Source: Thalassia testudinum (lineage: Eukaryota > Streptophyta > Magnoliopsida > Alismatales > Hydrocharitaceae). Taken from it: a stretch of DNA of 64,000 nt. Position 1 is the stretch's first letter; each line of letters begins with the position of its first letter. The DNA lies in NCBI GenBank assembly GCA_037157565.1, contig JAZHRO010000019.1, forward strand, positions 20,895,001 to 20,959,000, in the 5' to 3' direction. The notes under the pieces were generated by a model. That model was not told the origin of the DNA. It saw nothing but the letters and a program-made list of their open reading frames with translations, and did no database searches. Position numbers and translations under genes: made by a program. Positions 45,003 to 57,707 of the stretch are shown here, piece by piece.

Positions 45003-47692
45003 TGTAACGAATGTGTGCCCCAGACGTATTTTAAGACGTCTGGGAGGTGGCTCAGACGTCGGACAAGACGTCTGGGATCACAACCAGACGTCTGATAAGA
45101 CGTCTGGGATAGCTTCAAGACGTCTGGAAATCCGTTATTTTCGACACACGCGAGTCGCCTGCGCGCCTGAGTGCGCAGACCGCATATTCCCCTTTTTCTC
45201 TCTGCGGCTGCAGGCGGCCTGCCACCTCCTCTCTCCTCTCCGAGCGGTGTTAAAAGGGGCGCGCCTCCCCTCCCGTCTCCACCGTCTCCTTCTTCTTCTC
45301 CTTCCTGTGCGCGAGAGCGAGCGGACGCGAGGGCGGCAGCGGCGGCCGCAGTGAGCGCGGAGGTGCGACGTGCGAGGGCGGAGCTCTGCCGTGGGGGCGA
45401 GCTCGCCGGAGCGGCTTGGCCGGCTGGCGGAGGGTGCAGGGGGCGTGGAGCGACGCGGAGAGGGACCTGCTGCGGTCTGAGCAGCAGGAGCGCGAGGTGC
45501 GACGCGGGTGGCGTCGCGAGCGGAGGCCGAGCAGGGTCCTGATTCTGGAAAAATTTCCAGAATCAGACGTCTGGATTGATAGCCAGACGGCAAGGTCGAC
45601 GTCTGTAAGATCATACAGACGTCTCAAAGGTGAGTTTCCGCCTTCTTCTTCCTTCTTGTCGACTGACCGTACTGAGGGAGGGGGTTGGCTATGCGCAGGT
45701 TCGCTGATTCGCCATCCTTTGCGAATCAGACGTCTGGAAGTTGTACCAGACGGCGGGAGTGACCTCCAGACGTCCTGAGGGACCATCGGACGTCTGGGAT
45801 CTAGGGCAGACGTCCCCGCAGACTTCTGGACGTCTGGGAAACCACGCTGAACAAGTAATTCTCTGATCCACTTTTTATGACATCTGGAAGGAGTTCCAGA
45901 CGTCTGATTTTGCACAGTATCATCTTTTTCGACCCGTTTACGGCCCGTTCGGGCTCCATTTTCCGTGATTCGAGTTGCGTTCTTTTCAGAATTAATTCCT
46001 CTACTCGTCTACAGTAGCTATACACTGTTTTGAGACACTCCCTGTGTTTGATCCTTGTGATAGGACCTCGTTCAGTTGCAGTCTTGAGAGTCGCGGAGGC
46101 ACGCGGGATTCCCGATCATGCCCCCATTACTCCCGTTGTACCTGGTAGAGTGGCTTAAGTTTATTAATAAAATCTGTTAAAGTATGGAACCATAACTAGA
46201 AGCTAGGACATTGCATGAATCCTAGGAATGAGAAATGTATGGAATGATAGCTCCTAGGTGATGCATGAATCCTAGTGCTGGAAAACTAGTTGTATGCTAG
46301 ATCCTAGGATGTGACATGAACCCTAGGATGGAAGAACTAGTGGAATGTATAATACTGCAGTCTTGGAAAAAAAAATGGAAAGGAATATAAAGCTGCCTGT
46401 AATTTGAATTAATAGCTGTCTGTTATGAATAAAGAAACATGATTGAGATCATGGATTTTTGAGAACGTGAATCTGGAAAGTGAAACATATGATGTTCTGA
46501 GATAAATAGCTGGAACCCTACGGGGAATTAGGAGTGGAACTCCTGGAAAGAAAAAGGAATGGAAACTGAGATGTAGTTTGTACTGTCTCTTGGGTACGCA
46601 GTACCAAGGGAAGTACCTGTACCTGTTTAGTGCAGAGTGGGGCCAGCCGCCCCAGGGACCCGGGGTTAGGATTGGCCGCTCTGTACCGACTTGTTGGCCC
46701 TCGTGTACGTAGTACCGAGGAGATCTAGTAGTGTTAGGAGAGTACTAGCTACCCCACGGGCCCCGGGGTTCTGCTAGCCTCCTTCACTGACTTGTTAGGC
46801 CCACTAGGGCAAACCAGGGTAGTCAGGCGAGGGTGCACGGACTGTGGAGGGGCAAGGCCCCGGTTTGGTTACTGTGGAGGGGTTGGACCCCTATTACTGA
46901 GAGGGCTCTGCCCTGGTTCCGTGCTGTGCTTTGGGCGCACCCGTTAACGGAAACGACTGACCGCGTGCCAGTGCGGGCTAGCTACCTGTGCGTTTATCGC
47001 ACGTGCCGTAGTCACCGTTACGTCTGTCAGTGACCTTGGGGTGGTTGACTGAGGGTAGGATCACCACGGGGGACTCTCCCGGCCAGGAGAGCACCACATG
47101 CTACTTCTACTTTTGAAAAAGACTGCAATCAAGATCGTTCCCACGAGGACATTCGAGATCAAGTAAAGGATCTGAGAAATAAATGAAATAGTGAGAAAAA
47201 TTGAAAGATGTGAATAAAGGAAGTAATAGAACATAACAGCTACTGTACACTCTACTGTTGCCTTTAGTTAGTTTGCCACTCTACTCAGCGTTTTGCTGAC
47301 GTGTTACACTCGTTACCTTTTTCAGGACCAGGTGTTGAGCAGCCAGGGTCGGCGGCTGCAGAGGACGCTGGGCCGAGTAGGGTCCAGTAGAGTTACCACA
47401 GCCTTTTGTACCCCTTTTGTTTCTGTTCTAGTGAGTAGTTTTTGTTTCCACTGTACCTTCTTTACCTGCAGTTCTTGTTATATGATAAATGCTGTTTTAC
47501 TGTTGTGGTGGTACCTACTATAGTAGTTTCTTTCCTTACTGCTGTACTTTCTTACTGTTAGTTATATTCATGCTGAATGTGGTTTATTTTACTGTCTTTT
47601 GGTTACTTCCTCGTTGGACGACTAGGTCTTGGGATTAGTTGAGTCGGTCCGGTTCTCGTGTCTCGTAGGGACTCGGGAACCGGGTCGTTACA
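45003..47692 (+). mobile_element. 3' LTR of T3
   Basis: 2690 bp, same ends as the 5' LTR and collinear throughout, with about fifty substitutions. Many differences are C/T or G/A. The TATA-like element is at 45250-45257 and the hairpin at 45539-45566. It is followed by CCGGG and the resumed T2 LTR. Confidence 0.95.
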
Positions 47693-47697
47693 CCGGG

Positions 47698-49774
47698 AGA
47701 GTCCCCTGTGGTAGTCCTACACCCAGTCAACCACCTCGAGGTCACTGTCCAGATGTAGCGGTGACTACGGCACGTCTAATAAGAACATGGGTAGCTACCC
47801 CGCACTGACACACGATCAATCATTTCAGCTAGTAGGTAGGCCCAAAGCACAGCATGGAACAGTATAGGGCCTTACCCTTATCAGAATAGGGATCTCGCCC
47901 CTCAGAACCAAACAGGGGTCTCACCCCTCCACAGTCCACGCACCCTCGTCTGACTACCCCAGTTTGCCTAGAGGGCCTAACAAGTTGGTGTAGGGTGGCT
48001 AACTGAACCCTGGGCCCCGTGGGGTGGCTAGCTCCCTCCCTACACTAGTAGCTTGCTTCAGTACCGCGTACACGAGGGCCAATATGAGATGGTGTAGAGT
48101 GGCCAATCCTAACCCTGGGTCTCAACCCAAGGGCGGCTAGCTTCGCTCTACACGAAAAGGGGATAGTCGCTCTCCTCCGTACCATGTACTAAAGGGCCAG
48201 CATAATCCCCATCTACATTCCAGGTTTCCATTAAACCACAGGAGTTCTACTCCAGTTTCTCCGTAGGGTTCATGCTCATGTTCACCCCATTTATTCCGAT
48301 CCAGATTTCACCATTCACAATTCATTTCTCGTCCATAAACAGGCAGCTCATGTTTCCATAATTCGATACATGCAACTGGTGATTTCACAAGTAATTGTTC
48401 ATAATTTACAAGCAGCTCATAATTATAATACAGGAAATTGCTCATAGTTTAGCTCAATCATGCATGCAAGTACATTATACAGCACAAACGGTTCGTTCAT
48501 TTCTCTATCCTAGGGTTCATGCCACAACCTAGGGTTCCATTGGCTATTTCTACAAGCACATTCTTATTTAAGTATCATTAACAGAATTAACCACTCTACA
48601 AGATAATTTGGTGGTAATGGGGACTCAAACCGTAGTCCCAGGCATCTCTGCGAGCCCCAAACATGCAGTAGGCTAAAACCCTATACTAGGGAATACATCA
48701 CAAAAGGAGGGTTCAGAACAGTGTACAAAGGTCTCTAGTACGTAGAGAAAATTGCAAGGAAACTACAAATACTTCGTTTGTGTAAAACGAACCTCGATCG
48801 GACCCCAAACAGGTCAAAAACGTGCCTACTGTTCAAAATAAGAAATCTGGGAACAAGTCCAGACGTCTTAAAAGGTACCAGAAGCTTACCTTAAGTCCTT
48901 ACAGTGTCCTCAGACATCCAGGACTCCTCTGTGATCGTCTAAAGGTAGTTGCAGATGTTGGAGAATGCCTCCGGTAGTCTGGAAGCACCTCCAGACGTCT
49001 GGTGATCTGATCAGACGTCCAAAAGTGCATGGGAAAGCATTCTGCGCTCCTTCCCAAGGCTGTTCTTGCATACAACAACCGTAGCCCCCAAATCAGACCA
49101 AAATGTGCCTGCAGTGAGGTTTGCATGGCTGTAACCGTGAAAAAGAATGTACCTTCGTGATAAATGAGATTTCAGACGTCTGGCCTTAACTCCAGACGTC
49201 CAGGTGCTCCGTTAGCCATCTGGACTTCACTCTAGACATCTGATACTAAAAAACTTCTAATACCAGAACCTCCTCCCAGCGCTCTCTGCTGCACTCTACT
49301 TCACACCGCCTTAGCTTCAGCTACCGCGGATGGTCAGGAGACTGCCTCCCCGAGTTCTCTCCTCCTCCCACACGCACCCACGGTGGCCGTGCAAGCTCCA
49401 CCGAGCTTCCACCGAAGCTCTCTGACCTCGGCCTCCTCCTCCTCCTCCCACACTCTCCTCCTTCTCCCTCTCACTCTCCCTCGCTTGCCTCCTCTCGCCA
49501 CTCCTGCAAGCTCTGAAGGTGATGGTGGTGGTGTGTGGACTGGAGAGGAGAGGAGGCGAGGGGCTTAAATAGATGTCGTGGGGGGTTTTAGGGTTTGGGA
49601 AAGAAGGGAAAGGAGAGAGAGGAAGAAGGTCCTGCATGCCTCCTGTGCACGGGGCGCAGTATGTGTACAAAAATTTCATTTTCAGACGTCCGGGAAAGGG
49701 TCCAGACATTTGGATAGACGTCTGATTGAGACTCCAAATGACTTAAAAGGCTAAAAGTGTGACGGGTCTTTATA
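47698..49774 (-). mobile_element. T2 3' LTR, second part
   Basis: Continues AGAGTCCCCTGTGGTAGTCC directly from 37283. On the element strand it starts TATAAAGACCCGTC where the 5' LTR has TGTAATGGCC, so the terminal TG has been lost to TA. It has a TATA-like TATTTAAG (49567-49574, read on the minus strand) and the leader hairpin (49240-49266, fully pairable with G-U). Confidence 0.9.
49240..49266 (-). other. Leader hairpin of T2 3' LTR
   Basis: On the minus strand CTGGTATTAGAA pairs with TTTTAGTATCAG at all twelve positions, three of them G-U. Sequence differs substantially from T3 while pairing is kept. Confidence 0.7.
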
Positions 49775-49857
49775 TCATAACAAACTTAAAGGAAGCTTCA
49801 TCCCTAAAACTTGAGCTAGCTAAGGTGAGGAAAAGGAACATAAAACGCATAACAAAC

Positions 49858-52800
49858 TTAAAGAGGACCGAAGTAGGTCCGAAAGGATGTACCCTCAAAA
49901 AGCTCCAGGTACCACTCTCGCATCGTCGCCTCAGGCTCCCAGGTAGCCTCCTCGTACTGCTGGCTTCTCCATAGGACCTTCACCAGTGGTACCTGCTTCC
50001 ATCTCAGACTTCGGATGGCTCTGTCTAGTATCTGCACTGGTCTCTCGGGGTAGGTCAGGTCGTCACCCACCTCAACGCTCTTGTGGCTCTGAATATGAAT
50101 GGGATCAGCGACTTACTTCATGATGTTGGACATGTGGAACGCATCGTGCACTCTAGAAAGTTGGGGAGGAAGGGAAAGCCAGTAAGCAATGGGTCCTACC
50201 CGCTTCAGGACCTCAAAGGGCCCCACAAACCTCGGCGCAAGCTTCCCTTCCCCCCCAAAACACTATAGGCCTTTCATGGGTGAAACGCGGAGAAAGACGT
50301 GATCCCCAACCTCGAACTGCACCGCTCTGCGTTTCAGGTCAGCATAACTCTTCTGCCTGCTCCTGACAGTGTGGAGTCATCTGTAAATCTGCTCTATCAC
50401 CTCCTGACTCTACCGGATCAGCCCAAGGCCAACCTCCTACGTGGTCCCCACCTCAACCCAACTCAAGGGTGAAGTACACCTCCGTCCGTACAGAGCCTCG
50501 TAAGGTGCCATGCTGATGCTCGAGTGGTTACTGTTATTATATGCAAACTCTGCCAGGGGTAAATGCTCCTCCCAGGAGTTTCTCCAGTCTAGTACACAGG
50601 CATGTAAAAGGTCCTTAAGTGTCTGTATGGTGCTCTCTAACTGTTCGTCCGTCTGGGGGTGGTACGCGGTACTGAACCTCAACCGTGTCCCCAAAGCCTG
50701 TTGAAACTCTGCCTAGAACTAGGAAGTAAAATGAGTATCCCTGTCGGATACAATCTCGCGCGGAACTCTGTGCAGGCACATCACATCGCGAATGTACCTC
50801 TCTGCCAACTGTGCCGATCGCAAGGTGACTCAGATCGGTAGGAAACGTGCCGTCTTCGTCAACCTATCTACTATCACCCAGATTGCATCGTGTCTTCGCT
50901 GGGTAACAGGTAGACCCACCACCAAGTCCATGGTGATGCTCTCCCACTTCCACTCTGGCACAAGAAGTGGCTGCAATGGCCCTGCAGGCCTCTGGTGCTC
51001 AGCTTTCACCTGTTGGCACACTAAACACTGCTGCACAAACTCACCAACATCTTGCTTCATCCCTCTCCACCAAAAGTTACATCTCTGATCATGATACATT
51101 TTTGTGTTCCGGGATGTATGGTGAACCTAGACCCGTGCGCCTCAACCAGGAGCTCTCTCAATAACTCCTTGTCCCTAGGAACGCACAAGTGTCCCCCCAT
51201 GCGTAGCACATCATTTGTAAAGGAAACGTCTCCTGGGTCTCCTGTCAGCACCCTGTCTTGTAGCGTCTGTAAGTATGGATCTGTCATCTGCCCTGCGATG
51301 ATGTGGTCTATCAGCTCTGGTCGCATCTGTCGTGTCACTGTCATTGTCCCACAATACCCCTATGACTCCTAGGGTCACCAACTGCCTAACTCCTCCATAA
51401 GTCTCCAACTCTGTGCCTGTAGACTGGCCAGGTGGGCAAGCGCCTTCCGACTCAAGGCGTCAGCCACCACATTGGCCTTCCCTGGGTGGTAGGAGATGCT
51501 ACAGTCATAGCCCTTCAGGAGCTCTAACCAACGTCTTTGTCTCATGTTGAGCTCCTTCTGGTCAAACAAGTACCTGAGGTTCTTATGATCTGTGAAAATC
51601 TCAAAAGTCTCACCATAAAGGTAGTGCCTCCATGTCTTTAGCGCGAAGACAACAGCTGCCAGCTCTAAGTCATGGGTAGGGTAGCTATGCTCATGGGGCT
51701 TCAGTTGCCGTGAAGCGTAAGCGACAACGTGACCCCGCTGCATGAGCACACCCCTTAACCCCTGGAATGAAGCGTCTATGTAAACCACAAAACCGCCACT
51801 GCTGCCCGAGATGGTAAGCATAGGAGCTGAAGTCAGTCTCTCCTTCAACTCTTGAAAACATGCCTCACACTCATCTGTCCAGGAAAAGGGCACGTCCTTC
51901 CGAGTCAGCTGGGTCATAGGATGCGCAATCTAAGAGAAACCTCTGAAAAACCACCGATAGTAACCTACCAGTCCCAAAAAGCTGCGTATCTCTGTCATTG
52001 TACATGGCCTCTCCCACTTGAGTACGGCCTCAACCTTGGCTGGGTCCATAGCCAAACCATCCCCTGAGATCACGTGGCCCAAGAAAGTCACCTGCCTCAA
52101 CCAAAACTCGCACTTGCTATACTTGGCATACAGCCTACGTCACCTCAGAGTGTCCAGAATCATTCGTAGATGCTGTCCGTGTTATGCCTGATCCTGCGAG
52201 TAAACGAGTACATCATCGATGAACACCACCACAAACTGGTCCAAGTACGGTCTGAAAACCCAGTTCATCAAATCCATAAAAGCAGTGGGGGCGTTGGTCA
52301 ACCCAAACGGCATGACCAAGAACTCATAGTGCCCGTACCGGGTACGGAAAGCTGTCTTGGAGACGTTGGTCTCCCTGATCCTCAACTGGTGGGAGCCTGA
52401 CCTCAAATCTATCTTGGAGAATACCGTGGCATCTCGCAACTGGTCAAAAAGGTCATCAATCCTCGGCAGTGGATACTTGTTCTTGATGGTGACCCTATTC
52501 AGCTGTCGGTAGTCGACAAAAAGTCGTAGGGTACCATTCTTCTTCTTCACAAACAACACAGGGGCTCCCCACGGGGATGGACTGGGCCTCACAAAGCCCT
52601 TCTCCAACAGGTCCTGTGGTTGTGACTTGAGCTCTCACAGCTCAAGTGGTGCCATATGGTAAGGTGCAGTAGAAATGGGGCTAGTCCCCGGTACCAGTGA
52701 GATCTCAAACTCGATCTCACACGGGCGATAGTCCTGATAGCTCCTCTGGAAACACGTCGGGGTACTCGCAAACCACCAGAATACTCTGAAAGTCAGCCAT

Positions 52801-54093
52801 GGGGCTAGGCTCTACCACTACATAGGCTAAAAAGCCCTCATACCCCTAGCTCAAAAGCCTTGCTACCCGAAGCGCAGAGATGCATCTAAAGCCTCCATCC
52901 ACCGGCTGTCCGTGAAACTCAAAGGGAGGCAACTCCGGTATGGAGAAGACGATCTTCCTCCCGAAATAGTCCACCAGGGCATGGTAGGCAGACAGCCAGT
53001 TCATCCCTAGAATCATGCCAAAATCCTCCATCGGTATCACAATCAGGTCAGCAGGGAGGCTTTGTCCCCCTATACTGACCTCGCAGTTTGTGTAGACCTC
53101 CTCAGCTACAAACAACTAGCCACCTGGATCTCTGATCACAAATGGATCCTCTAACAGTACACTACCCAGCCCCAAACTGACGACAAAACTCGCAGCAACA
53201 AAAGAGTGTGTGGTGCCTGAATCAAAAAGTACGTACACTAATATACCAAAAACGGTAACCATACTTGCCACCATTGAACCGGAAGCCCTGGCATCTCTGC
53301 GTGTTGAGGCGTTGATACGCCCCTTAGTAAACCTCCATAGACACTCCTCCCCCATAGCCATGGCTGTCGAAGTAAAACGTGACAGCTCTAGGAAATGCGT
53401 GCAATACACGCTAACAGTCATCGTCCCCTAGCGGAGAGTGTGGAACTCCTGCCTCCTCTGGTCCTGCCAGGTCTGTGGAAAGTACTGCTCGCAGAAGAGA
53501 GTCACGAACTGGTCCCACGTCAGCTCTCCCCTCTCCTGGCCTCTGACTACCCTCCACCACCTGTGTGCTGCACTCTCTTGCTGGTACGTGGCAAAGGCCA
53601 CGCGACACTCTGCAGGAGGGCGAAGGGTGTCAAACACCTTCTCTATCTACTCCAGCCAGTCCTCTGCCTCAGACGGGTCCTCATCCCCCTTTAAGGAGGG
53701 GGCCTTCAGCTTTCGGAACTATCCGAAAAGCTCGTGGTGCAGCTACAGTGGGGGGACGAGCACGCCTCCAGGCAAGGAGGGCTCGTGCTTGGAAGTGTCA
53801 GAGTGTGATGGGGGCGGTGGAGGATCACCCTTTCCCCCTCCTGCTCATCCAACGCTGCGGCGGTCTCTCTGTCCCACCGAGGACTCTCCCTCCACATCCT
53901 CAGTGAGAGGTGCCTGTGGAGGCTGGTGAAGCTCCTCTCGCACAATATCTCTGATTAGTTGGGCGAGATCTTGGGCCTGAATGCTCGGGAGAAGAGGTGG
54001 GTCAGCTGGTACCTTAGGTCTGGCACGTCTGCCCCTTCGACCTCGTCCACGGACACGACCACGACCTGCCTTGAGAACTCCCTGACGAGGCAT
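49858..54093 (-). pseudogene. T2 gag-pol polyprotein, multiply broken
   Basis: Reading 5' to 3' on the minus strand: gag start MPRQGVLKAGRGR (54093), gag core with HRWWRVVRGQERGELTW (about 53560), a TAG at 53428-53430, protease LFDSGTTHSFVA, reverse transcriptase with [11 protein letters not shown] (about 52200), RNase H with [10 protein letters not shown], integrase zinc module and core, and a chromodomain tail ending at 49858. At least eight breaks separate the fragments. Compared with T3, gag's C-terminus, the zinc knuckle and the segment up to protease are missing by a 531-bp in-frame deletion at about 53319-53327. No function is possible without several repairs. Confidence 0.9.
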
Positions 54094-54257
54094 CTCCTAC
54101 AAGGGGACGCGAATGACAGAACAAAAGGGTCAACGATACCTAATTTCCTCGAGAAAAGACTCGGAATGAATGTCAAGGCGATACGTTGTGGTGGCTACTC
54201 TAGTTATATAAACGTGAACGGTTATTCTCAAGCCAATTAGTTCATTTCTCAGGACGA

Positions 54258-54273
54258 CCCTACTTTGATACCA
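54258..54273 (-). promoter_or_regulatory. Primer binding site of T2
   Basis: TGGTATCAAAGTAGGG on the minus strand, three bases from the 5' LTR. It is the initiator-tRNA-Met type with substitutions (T3: TGGTATCAGAGCAAGG). Confidence 0.8.
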
Positions 54274-54276
54274 TCT

Positions 54277-56945
54277 TGTTACGACTCGATTCCCGGATCC
54301 CTACATCACCCAAGATCGGCTTGCCTCAACTAATCCCAAGACCTAGTCGTCCAACAAGAAATAACCATAAAGTAGGAAAGTAAACCACATTCGCATATGC
54401 AATATAACTATGCAGAAAAAATGTACAAAGCAGTAAAGGAAAGTAAATCTACTGTTCCACTACATACCACCACAACAATAAAACAACTGAAACGGAAGTA
54501 AACAGTAGAGACAAACAGTAACTAGAAGTCTAATGCTTACTACAACAGTAAAGGAATAGCAAGGAATGCTGAAAACTATGGCTGGGCTCGACTGGGCCCA
54601 GCACCCTTTGCAGTCGGAAGCTCAGGCTGCTCAATTCCTGGTCCTGAATAGTATTATGAAAAGATAGAGTCAGCGAACGCTGAGTAGAGTAATATCTATA
54701 CTATCTAAAATAGTAAAAGCAACAGGTTTAATTCTCTTTTCTCTTTATCTATTTTATGTGTATTTCCTTTTCACCCATTTTACTCAAACATCCAGATATT
54801 CTTGATCTTGCAAGTTCCTTGTGGGAACGATCTTGATTGCAGTCTTTTCCATAGAGTAGAAGGTACACATAGTGCTCTCCTGGCCAGGAGAGTCCCCCGT
54901 GGTAGTCCTACACCTAGTCAACCACCCCGAGGTCACTGTCCAGAAGTAGCGGTGACTACGACACACGTGATAAGCGCACGAGTAGCTACCCCACATTGAC
55001 ACGTAGTCAGTCATTTCCGCTAGCGGGTACGTCCAAAGTACAGCACGGAACATTATAGGGCCTTGCCCTTCTCAGAACAGGGGTCTCGCCCATCAGAATC
55101 AAATAGGGGTCTTGCCCCTCCACAGTCCGTGCACCCTCGTCTGACTACCTCGGTTTGCCCAAAGGGCCTAACAAGTCGGTGTAGGGTGGCTAGCTGAACC
55201 TTGGGCCCGATGGGGTGGCTAGCTCCCTCCCAACACTAGTAGCTCACCTCGGTACCGCGTACATGAGGGCCAACAGGAGTCGGTGTAGAGTGGCCAATCC
55301 TAACCCTGTGCCTCAACCCAAGGGCGGCTAACTCCACTCTACACGAAAAGGGGATAGTAGCTCTCCTTGGTACCACGTACTCAAGGGCCAGCACACTCCC
55401 CGTCTACATTACAGGTTTCCATCTAACCACAGGAGTTCCAGTCCTAATTCCCTGTAGGGTTCACGTTCATGTTCACCCCATTTATTCCGATCCTGATTTC
55501 ACCATTCACAATTCATTTCTCGTCCATAAATAGGCAGCTTATGTTTCCATAATTCGATACATGCAACTGGTGATTTCACAAGTAATTGTTCATAATTTAT
55601 AGGCAACTCATAATTATAATATAGGCAATTCCTAACAGTTTAGCTCAATCATGCATGCAAGTACATTATACAGCATAAACGGTTCGTTCATTTCTCTATC
55701 CTAGGGTTCCATTGGCTATTTCTACACGCACATTCATATTTAAGTATCATTAACAGAATTAACCACTCTACCAAACAATTCAAGAGTAATGGGAGCTCGA
55801 ACCGTAGACCCAGGCATCTCTACAAGCCCCAAACAAGCAGTAGGCTGAAACCCTATACCAGGGAATACATCACAAAAGGAGGGTTCAGAACAGTGTACCA
55901 AGGTCTCTAGTACGTAGAGAAACTCGTAAGGAAACTATAGGTACTTCGTTTGCATAAAACAGACCCGATCACACCCCAAACGTGTCAAAAATGTGCCTAC
56001 TGTTCAAAATTAGACATCTAGGAACAAGTCCAGACGTCTCAAAAGGTACCAGAACCTTACCTTAAGTCCTTGTAGTGTCCTTAAACGTCCATGTCTCCTC
56101 TGCGATTGTCTGAAGGCAGTTGTAGATGTCGGACAACGCCTCCGGTCATCTAGAAGCACCTCTGGGCATCTGGTGATCTGATCAGACATCCAAAAGTGCG
56201 TGGAAAAGCGTTCCGCGCTCCTTCCCAAGGTTGCTCCTACATACGACAATTGCAGCCCCTAAATTAGACCAAATGTGCATCTGCAGTGAGGACTGCATGG
56301 CCGTAACCGCGAAAAGGAACATACCTTCACGATAAATGAGCTTTCAGATGTCTGTCCTTAACTCCAGACGTCCAGGTGCTCTGTCAGCCATCTAGACTTC
56401 GCTCCAGACATCTAATACTGGAAAACTTCCAATACCAGAACCTCCTCCCAGCTCTCTCCACTGTGCTCCGCCTAGTGCCGCCGCAGCTCCAGCCACTGCA
56501 GATGGTCGGGAGGTTGCCTCCCAGAGTTCTCTCCTCCTCCTGCACGCGCATATGGTGGCCATGTGATATCCATCGAGCTTCCACCAAAGCTCTCTAACCT
56601 CAACCTATTCCCCTCCTCCCGCACTCTCCTCCTTCTCCCTCTCACTCTCCCTTGCTCGCCTCCTCTCGCCACTCCAGCAAGCTCAGAAGGTGATGGCGGT
56701 GGTGTGTGGAGTGGAGAGGAGAGGAAGGGAGGGGCTTAAATAGATGGCGTGGGGGGGTTTTAAGGTTCGGGGAAAGATGGGAATGGAGAGAGATGAAGAA
56801 GGTCTTGCGCGCCGCTCGCGCGTAGGGAGCAAAGTGCGTACAAAATTTTCATTTTCAGACATCCGATAAAGGGTCCAGACGTCTGGACAGACGTCTGACT
56901 GAGACTCCAGATGTTTAAAAGACTAAAAGTGTGATGGCCATTACA
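54277..56945 (-). mobile_element. 5' LTR of T2
   Basis: 2669 bp. On its own strand it runs TGTAATGGCCATCACAC to GAGTCGTAACA. Contains AGACGTCTG motifs (56029-56040 and 56876-56900), the TATA-like TATTTAAG (56737-56744, minus strand) and the leader hairpin (56412-56438). The open frames within it are not genes. Confidence 0.93.
56412..56438 (-). other. Leader hairpin of T2 5' LTR
   Basis: CTGGTATTGGAA pairs with TTCCAGTATTAG at all twelve positions including three G-U, in the homologous position to 37820-37847. Confidence 0.7.
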
Positions 56946-56950
56946 AGAAA

Positions 56951-57707
56951 CTATTCTCCAATAAAATATAATTCCAACGATCCTCTTAATATATAAGATC
57001 ATTCGAGTATGCTATTGATGCAAAGAATTCTAGTGGAGTCTTCAAGCTTATCTGAGCTTATTCCATGCTTCCCTTTTGTGTTCATCATCTCATCTTCATG
57101 TCCACAAAGCTATTGTAAAAAAAAATGGTAGAACTCAGATCAATTTTCGGTAACCATACAATTAAATCGTTTTGAATGTCTACAATATGTCAACAAATAC
57201 CGATAGAGAATTTTGAAACAAGAAATTTAATCTTATGTTTATTAGTTATCCCACCGCTAATGGAAGTACCTAATTTGCTATTAACTTAACTATAAATCTA
57301 ATCTCCTTACAATCTACAATATTCTTACTATTTAACATATAAATCTAATACTTTCACTCGCTTCAATCGAACCACATACAAGGCACTCTCGTAGAGGTTA
57401 ACTCACCTAACCAGCAACTCCTATCCCTATGCTCCATCCAACACTTGTTCCTGACTCACAGACCATTGAAAGGGTTACAAATTGATCTGTGAATAACATT
57501 ACATCAATCAGTTAAACTCAACTTTCTTCTTTCATGTCCCCCAATGCAAAGTACCTTCCTAAAGTGAACCAATCATCTACCACCAACCTTAGCTTCTCTC
57601 TCCATGGCTTGTCTACGGAAGAGATATCTTTAACTCAATGACCTAGGTGACGCTCTTTAACAACTCCCTCGTCAATATAAGCCCAACATCCCTGTGAAAT
57701 ATTAATG
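56951..57707. repeat. Host repeat H, copy 3, second segment
   Basis: Resumes H after T2 (CTATTCTCCAATAAAATATAA) and matches 2831-3583 and 15979-16736. It ends at TAATG, the target duplication of the following solo LTR. No gene recognised. Confidence 0.85.

Larger units (their letters stand above)
37284..47692 (+). mobile_element. Tekay/Del chromovirus T3, full length, youngest insertion
   Basis: 10,409 bp with perfect CCGGG target duplications (37279-37283 and 47693-47697). It has two LTRs of exactly 2690 bp and an initiator-tRNA-Met primer site. One long gag-pol frame (40153-44916) is interrupted only by two TAG codons. A hand comparison of the LTRs gives about fifty substitutions and no net indel, near 1.9%. 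At a commonly used grass LTR rate of 1.3e-8 per site per year this would be roughly 0.7 million years, a figure that depends on the rate chosen. It is nested in the 3' LTR of T2. Confidence 0.96.
36674..56945 (-). mobile_element. Tekay/Del chromovirus T2, broken, containing nested T3
   Basis: Bounded by AGAAA (36669-36673 and 56946-56950). Comparison with H copies 1 and 2 shows that removing T2 restores the host sequence. Without T3 it is about 9.86 kb. The 3' LTR is 36674-37283 plus 47698-49774, the interior is 49775-54276, and the 5' LTR is 54277-56945. The polyprotein is riddled with stops and frameshifts and carries an in-frame 531-bp deletion. The element belongs to a different LTR subfamily from T3 (LTR start TGTAATGGCC, against TGTAACGAATG). 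Confidence 0.93.
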
